From CAZWRV01 sp964636325 (GTDB lineage Bacteria > Verrucomicrobiota > Lentisphaeria > Victivallales > GWF2-50-93): a DNA stretch of 16,074 nucleotides. Numbering within the stretch: position 1 is the first letter of the stretch; each line of letters starts with the position of its first letter. The stretch is from assembly GCA_964636325.1 (NCBI GenBank), contig CAZWRV010000124.1:1-16074 (forward strand). Reading direction: 5' to 3'. A program made the position numbers and the translations under genes. Positions 1 through 6,544 of this stretch are shown here, piece after piece. The notes beneath the pieces are model-generated. The model was not told the DNA's origin. It made no database searches and saw nothing but the letters and a program-made list of their open reading frames with translations.

Positions 1-2
1 GC

Positions 3-22
3 CGCAGACAGGAATGTCTGCG
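3..22. repeat. Perfect short hairpin (8-bp stem) at window start
   Basis: Arms CGCAGACA (3-10) and TGTCTGCG (15-22) are perfectly complementary around a GGAA loop. There is no T-run after it and no gene in view upstream, so a terminator role cannot be judged. It sits just before a fragment of the repeat family that forms the array at the right end of the window, and is best read as part of the same intergenic palindromic repeat population. Confidence 0.6.
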
Positions 23-30
23 TTACTTGA

Positions 31-69
31 ATCGAGTTTCAGAGGAGTGACCATCTGCGAGATTCGCAC
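31..69. repeat. Fragment of dispersed palindromic repeat (left copy)
   Basis: The stretch ATCGAGTTTCAGAGGAGTGA followed by CCATCTGCGAGATTCGCA matches the start of the tandem units at 15741 and 15879. Over 31-69 it combines the opening of the 15879 unit (GAGTTTCAGAGGAGTG) with the small hairpin of the 15741 unit (TGCGA-GAT-TCGCA at 56-68). The rest of the unit is absent; sequence from about 70 onward is unrelated AT-richer DNA. It is an isolated, truncated member of the family. Confidence 0.75.
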
Positions 70-182
70 TGCGGTTCAGGGTTTGAATATTGAAGTTTGA
101 GATTTATTTGGAACTTGCCGCTTGAAGGTTTTGAATATTTAAAGCGCTAGTCGCAATGAAGTCAAGAAGGCCAAGGCAATAG

Positions 183-1262
183 ATGGCACTCAAAGAAATA
201 CTCGACAAGATTGACGCAGGCGGCATCCTGGACAGGGATGAGATATCATTCCTGCTTTCGCTCTCCGATCCTGCGGAAGTCCAGGTTCTTTTCAAGAAGG
301 CCTACGAGATGAAAGTGCGGCATGTCGGCAAGGTGGTCTACTTCCGCGGGATCGTCGAGTTCAGCAACATCTGCGAGAAGGACTGCCTCTACTGCGGAAT
401 CCGCAGGAGCAGCAGGACTGCGAAGCGCTTTCTGATGAGCGAGGATGAGATTGTTGCGGCGGCGCTCTGGGCATACGGGCAGGACTACGGGTCGGTGGTG
501 CTGCAGTCCGGCGAGCGCGGCGACAACCAGTTCGTTGATCACATCGAAAGATGCCTCCGGCGGATCAAGAAGGAGTCGGACGGAAAGCTGGGGATCACGC
601 TTTCAGTAGGCGAGCAGACGGAGGAGACTTACCGGCGTTGGTTCGAGGCAGGCGCGCACCGGTATCTGCTGCGCATCGAGACTTCAAGTCCGGAACTCTA
701 TAAAAGGCTGCATCCGCCTGATCACAGCTGGGATGCGAGGAGGAAGTGCCTCGACCTGCTGAGGAAGGTCGGCTACCAGGTCGGGACGGGAGTGATGATC
801 GGGCTTCCCGGGCAGACGCTTGCGGATCTCGCGAACGACATAGTATTCTTCCGGGAGCTTGACGTGGACATGGTCGGCATGGGGCCCTACATCGTCCACG
901 ACGACACGCCGCTTGCGGCGTTGGTTAAGAACTACGACGGGGAGGCGCAGCTGACGATGGCGCTGAAGATGATCGCCGTGGCGCGGCTGGTCTTGAAGGA
1001 TGTTAACATAGCCTCGACCACGGCCCTGCAGTCGCTCCGGCACGACGGGCGCGAGATGGGCATACTGGCCGGTGCCAACATAATAATGCCGAACGTGACG
1101 GAAACGAAATACCGTCCGCTCTACCAGCTATACAAGAACAAGCCCTGCTTGGACGAGAACTCGTCCATGTGCCGCAACTGCCTCCAGGCGAGGATCGAGA
1201 AGATCGGGGAGAAAATCGGCTTCGGCGAGTGGGGCGACTCACCGCATTTCAGGGGAGTTTGA
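183..1262 (+). CDS. hydE: [FeFe]-hydrogenase H-cluster maturase HydE (radical SAM)
   Basis: The product (359 aa) matches HydE, the radical SAM enzyme that, with HydF and HydG, builds the H-cluster of [FeFe]-hydrogenase in the cytoplasm. The radical SAM cluster ligands are C64, C68 and C71 (CEKDCLYC, CX3CX2C), preceded by the HydE-typical segment FRGIVEFSNI. A C-terminal CX7CX2C set (C322, C330, C333) matches the second Fe-S site of Thermotoga-type HydE, which many HydE proteins lack. Other family signs are LRIETSSPELYKRLHP near 163-178 and the GVMIGLPGQT glycine-rich strand. Length fits the family (about 350 aa). BioB and PylB are related folds, but the core motifs and the second cluster argue for HydE. 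No hydF, hydG or hydrogenase gene lies in this window. The ATG at 183 has only a weak purine-rich site upstream. Its 3' end overlaps the convergent GH2 gene by 14 nt. Confidence 0.9.
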   Translation: MALKEILDKIDAGGILDRDEISFLLSLSDPAEVQVLFKKAYEMKVRHVGKVVYFRGIVEFSNICEKDCLYCGIRRSSRTAKRFLMSEDEIVAAALWAYGQDYGSVVLQSGERGDNQFVDHIERCLRRIKKESDGKLGITLSVGEQTEETYRRWFEAGAHRYLLRIETSSPELYKRLHPPDHSWDARRKCLDLLRKVGYQVGTGVMIGLPGQTLADLANDIVFFRELDVDMVGMGPYIVHDDTPLAALVKNYDGEAQLTMALKMIAVARLVLKDVNIASTTALQSLRHDGREMGILAGANIIMPNVTETKYRPLYQLYKNKPCLDENSSMCRNCLQARIEKIGEKIGFGEWGDSPHFRGV

Positions 1263-2994
1263 CATTCTTGGAAAGGATTTTCCTGATCTTTCCCATGTCG
1301 AATTTCGCGGAGCGGTCGTAGTTGTAGATTCCGTTCTGCTCCTGTTCGACGTCCGTAAGCTGCGTGTAGCAGTATCCTTTTACATGCTTCATGCTCAGGA
1401 GGGCGTCGACCAGGCCTTCGAGCCGGCAGTATACCTCGGCAAGCGACCTGGGGGCGTCGCCGTATCCCCAGGTGTTGTCCGCGAAGGCCTTCCCGGCAAC
1501 CCACTTGATGCCGCCGAACTCGTCCACGAAATACGGCTGGCCGTCATATTTGACTTCCCTGTCGGGAAAGTTGCGCCAGACGCCTTTTTCCTTGTCGGGC
1601 GTAAGCTGGGCTTTCAGTTTTTCCGGATCCTGCTCGTAGTTGTGGACAGTCCAGAGATCGGTCTTGACATGGACATAGCCGCTGGTCTCGTTGACCGGGC
1701 GCGACGGGTCGAGCGATTTTGTGAGGTCGTAAAGGTCGGCGTGGAATCTCGAATGCTGGACGCCGTCGCCTGTGTCCGACGTCTCGTTGAGCGGGGTCCA
1801 GGCGATGATCGAAGGATGGTTGATATCCCTGGCCACGACCTCGGCCCATTCGGACATGAAGTTCCTGGCCGCGGCCGGATCCTTGACGTCGGTCCCCCAG
1901 CTCGGAAACTCGCCCCAGGTCAGGTAGCCGAGCCTGTCGGCCCAATAGTGGAATCGTTCTTCGAAGACCTTCTGATGCAGCCTGGCGCCGTTGAAGCCCG
2001 CCTCCATCGAAAGCTCGATGTCCTTCTTAAGCGCGGCGTCGGACGGCGCCGTCCAGATGCCGTCCGGATAAAAGCCCTGGTCGAGCACGAACCTAAGGTA
2101 GCATGGCTTGTTGTTGATGAGGAGCGTGTCATCTTCTATATGCACCTTCCGCATTCCTGCATAGCTCCTGACCGTGTCGACGATCATTCCCCCGTCCAGA
2201 ACCTCGAAAAGGATGTCGTAGAGAAACGGATTTTCCGGCGACCATGCCTTCGCCCCCTTGACATCAAGCTGTACGGGGATGCCGTTCTGCGCCGAAAATT
2301 CCCGCGCGTCGACAGTCTTTGCGCCGTCCTTGACGGATATCCGAAGCTTCAAGCCGCCTTTCAACGCTCTGAAAAGTGGCGTGAAAACAAATTTTTCGCC
2401 GTCGAGGTCGGGAACAATCCTGCATGACTTCAGCGAATATTCCCTAACCGATTCCAGCCAGACCGTCTGCCAGATACCTGTCGTGCGTGTGTAGTGGCAT
2501 CCGGCGGACTTGTAGTGGAAGGACTGCTTCCCGCAGGGCTGCCTGCCCTGGCGGGTGTCGTCGGCGACATGCACCACCAGGGAATGCGCCTTCCCGGGAA
2601 ATACAAGGTCGGAGACGTCGAAGCTGAAGGACGAACTCCCGCCGAAATGTCTGCCGGCATATCTTCCGTCGATGAAGACTTCCGCGACGTAGTCCACCGC
2701 GCCGAAATGGAGGACCGTCCTCCTGCCCTTCCAGCTTTTCGGTATATTAATTTCCCGCTGATACCACATCCTTTCGATGAAATCCTTATGCCCTATGCCG
2801 GAAAGCGCGCTTTCCGGGCAGAACGGGACAATTATCTCCCCTTCGAAGCCTCGGCTGTCCTTGAAGCCCCGCTCGTATCCGGACTTGCCGAAGTCGAACG
2901 CGTAGGTCCATTTGCCGTTGAGGTTGATCCAGTCCTTCCTCTCGAACTGCGGCTTCGGGTGTTCCGGACGGGGAATCGCATTGTTAAGGGGCAT
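1249..2994 (-). CDS. Glycoside hydrolase family 2 (beta-galactosidase/beta-glucuronidase-like)
   Basis: The product (581 aa) has the GH2 layout: N-terminal jelly-roll sugar-binding domain (about 10-190), Ig-like domain (about 195-290) and TIM barrel (about 295-575). The acid/base glutamate is E404 in WTPLNE and the likely nucleophile is E492 in YFVDEFGG; the conserved H-N-Y segment (TVHNYEQDPE) lies between them, and TQLTDVEQEQNG closes the barrel. There is no signal peptide, so it probably acts in the cytoplasm on an imported beta-linked oligosaccharide or glycoside. The exact sugar cannot be read from sequence: the barrel entry (LDQGFYPDG, then RLHQK) belongs to the short LacZ/UidA-like GH2 group with mixed specificities. 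The start at 2994 is chosen over an in-frame ATG at 3030 because AGGAGGA (3002-3008, complement strand) lies 7 nt upstream of it. It is divergent from an AraC-type regulator. Confidence 0.9.
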   Translation of the reverse strand: MPLNNAIPRPEHPKPQFERKDWINLNGKWTYAFDFGKSGYERGFKDSRGFEGEIIVPFCPESALSGIGHKDFIERMWYQREINIPKSWKGRRTVLHFGAVDYVAEVFIDGRYAGRHFGGSSSFSFDVSDLVFPGKAHSLVVHVADDTRQGRQPCGKQSFHYKSAGCHYTRTTGIWQTVWLESVREYSLKSCRIVPDLDGEKFVFTPLFRALKGGLKLRISVKDGAKTVDAREFSAQNGIPVQLDVKGAKAWSPENPFLYDILFEVLDGGMIVDTVRSYAGMRKVHIEDDTLLINNKPCYLRFVLDQGFYPDGIWTAPSDAALKKDIELSMEAGFNGARLHQKVFEERFHYWADRLGYLTWGEFPSWGTDVKDPAAARNFMSEWAEVVARDINHPSIIAWTPLNETSDTGDGVQHSRFHADLYDLTKSLDPSRPVNETSGYVHVKTDLWTVHNYEQDPEKLKAQLTPDKEKGVWRNFPDREVKYDGQPYFVDEFGGIKWVAGKAFADNTWGYGDAPRSLAEVYCRLEGLVDALLSMKHVKGYCYTQLTDVEQEQNGIYNYDRSAKFDMGKIRKILSKNVKLP

Positions 2995-3001
2995 TGGATG
3001 T

Positions 3002-3008
3002 TCCTCCT
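3002..3008 (-). promoter_or_regulatory. Ribosome binding site deciding the GH2 start
   Basis: On the complement strand the sequence is AGGAGGA, 7 nt before the ATG at 2994. This near-perfect Shine-Dalgarno site lies inside the longer open frame beginning at 3030 and so argues that the first 12 codons of that frame are leader. Confidence 0.8.
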
Positions 3009-3029
3009 GATGTTTTGCTTCTGAAATCA

Positions 3030-3057
3030 ATTATAATGTGCTATATTATCGCTTCAA
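3030..3057 (-). promoter_or_regulatory. Sigma70-like promoter for the GH2 gene
   Basis: On the complement strand: -35 TTGAAG (3052-3057), 16-bp spacer, -10 TATAAT (3030-3035). A start near 3022 would give a leader of roughly 28 nt containing the good RBS. The region is markedly more AT-rich than the flanking genes. Confidence 0.6.
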
Positions 3058-3160
3058 GGCATACTGTAATGCGTAAAAATTGTATTATAATGAGTAATAT
3101 GAGCATGTTCGGTTATTGGCTCTTCGTCGTCGCTTATCCGTGGATTTTCTGAGAACATGC
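3031..3160. promoter_or_regulatory. Putative AraC-type operator region (paired repeats)
   Basis: Two repeat pairs occupy the divergent spacer. A direct pair, TTATAATG at 3031-3038 and 3085-3092 with further partial matches downstream (GnnATAT-like), is 54 bp apart, close to five helical turns. An inverted pair, GCATGTTC (3103-3110) and GAACATGC (3153-3160), is exact and 42 bp apart. Spaced half-sites are typical of AraC-family regulators, which bind as dimers to separated sites and can loop DNA. The link to the adjacent regulator is inference. Confidence 0.4.
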
Positions 3161-3191
3161 AACCAACAAACCCGCAGTCGAAAGGTTTCAC

Positions 3192-4004
3192 GTGCGCGAA
3201 GACATTATAAGTTTTTCACCCGGCAAGGAAGGATCATCGGTCTTCCATCTGGAGATGGCGGGGATTTCCTACTGCGACGGCAGCTACCGTATATGCAGGA
3301 GGGGATCGCACATAACGGTTTTTGAATATGTGATCGAAGGCAGGGGGACGCTAATCCACGACGGCGACCGTTGCTGTCCTGAAAAGGGAGACGTCTACAT
3401 TGTCCACGCCGGGAGTGACCACACATATTTTTCGAGCGCGGAAAGCCCCTGGACAAAGATCTGGTTCAACGTAGGCGGAATTCTTGTTGAGAGGCTTCTT
3501 GAGGCATACGGGCTTGCCGATGTCTTCCACATAAAGGGCTGCAATACCCGTAGGCTTTTCGACGCCGGCGTCGCCGCGGCCAGGAAAAGACCTGCCGACA
3601 TCCACGAAAAGACCGCCCTGGCAATACACGGCATAATCCAGAAGATCTCCATCGAACTCAGAAGGCGGCAGGACTCGGGTCATACGCCGGAGGGCTTGAA
3701 GCTGAAGGAACACATTGATGCGAATTTCGCGGAAATAAGGGGGCTCGAAGCGCTCTCGAAGCTGGTCGGACGTTCGCCGTCCCAGACGATCCGCATCTTC
3801 CGCAACGAATGGGGGCGGACTCCATACGACTACACGATTGAAAGGCGTTTAAGCGCAGCCAAATCCATGCTGCTCAGCACCAACCTTACGGTAAAGGAGA
3901 TTTCGGCAAGGACGGGGTTCGCGGATCAGTTCCATTTCTCCAACATATTCAAAAGGAGGCTTGGGCTCGCCCCTGAAAACTTCAGACGGGCGCAGGCGCA
4001 ATAG
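3192..4004 (+). CDS. AraC/XylS-family transcriptional regulator with cupin sensor
   Basis: The 270-aa product has an N-terminal cupin-like ligand-binding domain (about 16-95, with the EYVIEGRGTL and CPEKGDVYIV beta strands typical of AraC-binding domains) and a C-terminal pair of helix-turn-helix motifs (about 168-268). The second HTH carries the family signature in compact form: TVKEISARTGF at 232-242, then FHFSNIFKRRLGLAPENFRR. The start is a GTG at 3192, preceded by AAAGG (3181-3185) with a 6-nt gap; no better in-frame ATG exists upstream. It is divergent from the GH2 gene, so it most likely switches that gene on in response to a sugar or glycoside bound by the cupin domain; the ligand is unknown. 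Confidence 0.85.
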   Translation: MREDIISFSPGKEGSSVFHLEMAGISYCDGSYRICRRGSHITVFEYVIEGRGTLIHDGDRCCPEKGDVYIVHAGSDHTYFSSAESPWTKIWFNVGGILVERLLEAYGLADVFHIKGCNTRRLFDAGVAAARKRPADIHEKTALAIHGIIQKISIELRRRQDSGHTPEGLKLKEHIDANFAEIRGLEALSKLVGRSPSQTIRIFRNEWGRTPYDYTIERRLSAAKSMLLSTNLTVKEISARTGFADQFHFSNIFKRRLGLAPENFRRAQAQ

Positions 4005-4092
4005 CTTGATTTTGAACGAGACATGCAGTATAGCATATGCACGGACAGCAATAGCGGATATCCGACGGCGTTCTCGAAGCTTCAGGAGCCAC

Positions 4093-4800
4093 ATGGCGAA
4101 GGCATATTTCATAACCGGAACCGACACCGGCGTCGGCAAGACCGTCGTGACGGCAGGTCTTGCACTGAAGGCTATCGAGGCCGGAAGGCGGGTCGCAGTG
4201 ATGAAGGCGGTCCAGACCGGCGCATCCGCCTCCGGCGGCGACTTCGGCTTTGTCAGGAGAATAGTGCCTGAAATCGATCCTTCGACGCCGGAGCTCTGCG
4301 TCCCATACTCCTTTCCATTTCCCGCCTCCCCACATCTTTCCTCGCGCATGAGGAAGGCAAGCATAGAGATATCCAGGATACTCGGCTGCTACAGGAAAAT
4401 ACTGTTGTCGTCGCCCGATCTTGTCCTTGTCGAGGGCGCAGGAGGCGTCTATGCGCCGCTGACGGAACGTCTGACAATGCTTGACCTTATCGGGGAACTG
4501 GCCATTCCGGTGATCGTGGTCGCACGGTCCAGCCTGGGAACCATCAACCACACCATGCTGACCGTCGACGCGCTGCGCATCAGAAAGATAAAGGTGGCCG
4601 GAATAGCCATGAACCGCTGGCCCCGGCGGAGGAACGCCGTGGCAAAGGACAGCGCTGGAACCATCGAGGAATTGAGCGGCATTCCGGTGATTGCGAAGCT
4701 CAGGGAGATGCCGGAACTGTCCATGACCGCTTCTACAGGCTCCTCAGCGCTTATTAGGAAGGCCCTTTCCCGGGAATTCCATGAAATAGCCTTATTTTAG
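4093..4800 (+). CDS. bioD: Dethiobiotin synthetase BioD
   Basis: The product (235 aa, close to the usual 220-240) is an ATP-dependent cytoplasmic enzyme that carboxylates 7,8-diaminopelargonate to form dethiobiotin, the penultimate step of biotin synthesis. Visible motifs: P-loop TGTDTGVGKT (8-17, K16), the substrate-binding lysine segment MKAVQTG (K38), PASPH (77-81), the VEGAGGVYAPL loop (113-123) and the TINHTMLTVDAL segment (150-161). The open frame extends upstream to 3961, but that part overlaps the AraC gene and has no homology; the ATG at 4093 starts exactly at the family N-terminus and follows AGGAG (4084-4088) with a short 4-nt gap. No bioA, bioB or bioF is in the window, so biotin genes are dispersed or incomplete here. 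It probably reads from the araC side, 88 nt away. Confidence 0.92.
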   Translation: MAKAYFITGTDTGVGKTVVTAGLALKAIEAGRRVAVMKAVQTGASASGGDFGFVRRIVPEIDPSTPELCVPYSFPFPASPHLSSRMRKASIEISRILGCYRKILLSSPDLVLVEGAGGVYAPLTERLTMLDLIGELAIPVIVVARSSLGTINHTMLTVDALRIRKIKVAGIAMNRWPRRRNAVAKDSAGTIEELSGIPVIAKLREMPELSMTASTGSSALIRKALSREFHEIALF

Positions 4801-4810
4801 GAACGCCGGC

Positions 4811-4839
4811 TTGTTTTTTCGGGGATTTTATGATATTCT
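4811..4839 (+). promoter_or_regulatory. Sigma70-like promoter ahead of the 4940 gene cluster
   Basis: TTGTTT (4811-4816), 17-bp spacer, TATTCT (4834-4839). It lies in an AT-rich stretch directly after the bioD stop. A start near 4846 would give a leader of about 94 nt that contains two dyads and a good RBS, AAGGAG at 4925-4930. It may drive the whole run secreted protein - trpG/pabA - alaS - STAS. Confidence 0.5.
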
Positions 4840-4855
4840 ATTCTTTCTGAATTCG

Positions 4856-4902
4856 CCGGCTCAGCCGGAGACAAGAACAGCCCTGGCACAGTCCGGACTG
4901 TG
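4856..4902. promoter_or_regulatory. Two palindromes in the leader of the 4940 gene
   Basis: CCGGCT-C-AGCCGG (4856-4868) is a 6-bp-stem dyad. CACAGTCC-GGACTGTG (4887-4902) is a perfect 16-bp palindrome without a spacer. Both lie between the predicted promoter and the RBS. The gapless palindrome suggests a dimeric protein binding site more than an RNA hairpin; the first resembles the REP-like CGGCT-TC-AGCCG at 15420. Function is not established. Confidence 0.45.
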
Positions 4903-4939
4903 AACAAGTTGATCTGTAATCCCTAAGGAGAAGAGAGAA

Positions 4940-5908
4940 ATGAGAAGATGCTTTTATGCGCTTGCCGTCGCATGCGCAATTGTAATCGGGACTGATTCAT
5001 TTGCGGACAAAAGCAATATTCTTGTGAAAGAATATTCGGGCGTCCAGGTCTCCCTGGTCACAGATCCGACCGGACTTCAGACCGTATATGACTATCAAGT
5101 CAACGGCCAGGGCGATATCGCATTGTATTATTACACGAAAAACAACCTGGGGCTTATCACCGACGCCGGCATACACTACACTTTCCAGAGGAAAAGCGGG
5201 AACCCGATCTCGGGCCAGATTGGGCCAGGGACAAAGGTCACCGACAATTTCATACCGCCGGGATCAATATCTTTCGAAATCGTCTCGCTCGACAGAAATT
5301 ATGCGTTGGTTCTTTTCTATACCGTGCTTGCCGAGAAGAAATACATGGTGTTCAGGCTGAACAACACATACGCAATACCGACACCGAACAAGACAAATCC
5401 GAAGACATATGCCGCCGCCAGCAATGAATTCTGCACAATGTCGAACAACCAGATAATCTCCTGCTTCTACACTCCCAACGTGGTCAAATCGGTAACGGGG
5501 AGATCCAGGAGTTCGGCCATGGCGACGCTTACGACCCTTACGGATCACACGTTGAATACCGGCGACAGGATAACGGTCATGGATGTTCCTGAAGCCACAT
5601 ACAACTTGACCGAGGCCGAAGTGCTGGCCGTGCCGGATTCAAAGACATTCACATATTCCTGCCCCGGGGCGGATGAGGCTTTCGTGGCCAGCTCGGGCGT
5701 ATTGTTCAGGCAGGAAAACATTACCAGCATCAGCGTATACAACCGCAACTGGAACCCTCAGAACACCAAGGGAATTTCATCGGGGGGGACCTCCGCCAAG
5801 TACGGCAATCTGTTCCCGATAAACGTCCCGATACAAAAGTACTACAAGGGCGTTGCCATCGACACCGCTGGTCCAAACCAGTATATGATATATATCCTCA
5901 AGCCCTGA
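4940..5908 (+). CDS. Secreted protein of unknown function with FCCH-like insert
   Basis: The 322-aa product begins with a signal peptide (charged MRR, hydrophobic core to about 18, likely cleavage after DSFA at 22), so it is exported. I do not recognise the body as a named family. It is rich in beta-strand-like Tyr/Val/Ile runs with no catalytic motif seen. Residues about 192-256 resemble the small beta module annotated as ubiquitin-activating enzyme E1 FCCH-like, common in phage tail and bacterial surface proteins: a 'TLTDHTLNTGDRITVMDV' strand pair, then SKTFTYS and a closing SSGVLF strand. It appears inserted between YTPNVVKSVTG and ENITSISVYNRN, which may be continuous in relatives. The RBS AAGGAG lies 9 nt before the ATG. 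Its TGA overlaps a possible ATG of the next gene (TGATG), so the two may be translationally linked. Confidence 0.75.
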   Translation: MRRCFYALAVACAIVIGTDSFADKSNILVKEYSGVQVSLVTDPTGLQTVYDYQVNGQGDIALYYYTKNNLGLITDAGIHYTFQRKSGNPISGQIGPGTKVTDNFIPPGSISFEIVSLDRNYALVLFYTVLAEKKYMVFRLNNTYAIPTPNKTNPKTYAAASNEFCTMSNNQIISCFYTPNVVKSVTGRSRSSAMATLTTLTDHTLNTGDRITVMDVPEATYNLTEAEVLAVPDSKTFTYSCPGADEAFVASSGVLFRQENITSISVYNRNWNPQNTKGISSGGTSAKYGNLFPINVPIQKYYKGVAIDTAGPNQYMIYILKP

Positions 5909-5931
5909 TGGGGTTGCATCCGCAGACGGCA

Positions 5932-6522
5932 ATGCTGTTGCTAATAGACAACTACGATTCGTTCACCTACAACATCGTCCAGTATCTCGGCGAACTCGGC
6001 ATGACGCCTGAAGTCGTGCGGAACGACGATGCCCCTGCGGAGGTTCTCGCCGGCGGCGAATACAAAGCCCTTATTGTTTCTCCGGGTCCGTGCACTCCAC
6101 GCGAGGCCGGGGTATCATGCGAGGCGGTCCGTCTTTTTGCTTATAGCGGGAGGCCAGTTTTGGGGGTCTGCCTGGGCCATCAGTGCATAGGCGAGGTTTT
6201 CGGAGGGAATATAGTCCATGCGCCTACGCTGATGCACGGCAAAGTCTCCAGGATACGGCATGGCGGGAAAGGCATCTTCAAGGGCATTCCGGACGGCTTT
6301 GCGGCGACGCGCTATCATTCCCTGGTCATCGACCCCGCCTCAGTCCCGTCCTGCCTGGAGGTCACCGCCAGGACCGACGACGGGGTGATAATGGCGGTGG
6401 CGCACAGGAGCCTGCCGGTATGCGGAGTGCAGTTCCATCCGGAATCGATACTGACCGAGCACGGGCACAGGCTTCTAGAAAATTTTCTGAAAATGTCGGG
6501 GTTAAGCAGGTCAACGGATTGA
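5932..6522 (+). CDS. Glutamine amidotransferase, anthranilate/aminodeoxychorismate synthase component II
   Basis: The 196-aa product is a class I glutamine amidotransferase of the TrpG/PabA type. It releases ammonia from glutamine for a chorismate-using partner (TrpE or PabB). The catalytic triad is visible: C80 in GVCLGHQ, H169 and E171 in VQFHPES. The oxyanion segment SPGPCTPREAG (50-60) and YHSLVID (128-134) are also typical. No trpE or pabB is nearby, so tryptophan versus folate use cannot be decided; such orphan subunits often serve both. The frame opens at 5908, overlapping the upstream stop (TGATG). The second ATG at 5932 is preferred because family members begin with M-(I/L)LLIDNYDSFT, but neither start has a strong RBS and coupling from 5908 is possible. 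alaS follows 22 nt downstream. Confidence 0.88.
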   Translation: MLLLIDNYDSFTYNIVQYLGELGMTPEVVRNDDAPAEVLAGGEYKALIVSPGPCTPREAGVSCEAVRLFAYSGRPVLGVCLGHQCIGEVFGGNIVHAPTLMHGKVSRIRHGGKGIFKGIPDGFAATRYHSLVIDPASVPSCLEVTARTDDGVIMAVAHRSLPVCGVQFHPESILTEHGHRLLENFLKMSGLSRSTD

Positions 6523-6544
6523 CAGGAAGCCGTCGGAATATCCA

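Noticed and set aside
1384..2427. Long + strand open frame (347 codons) opposite the GH2 gene
   Set aside because: The GH2 frame has catalytic residues and full domain order; the opposite frame is low-information valine/arginine-rich sequence.
3961..4092. N-terminal extension of BioD from the upstream ATG
   Set aside because: It overlaps the end of araC, is arginine/serine-rich and lacks homology; the BioD family starts at the ATG at 4093, which has its own RBS.
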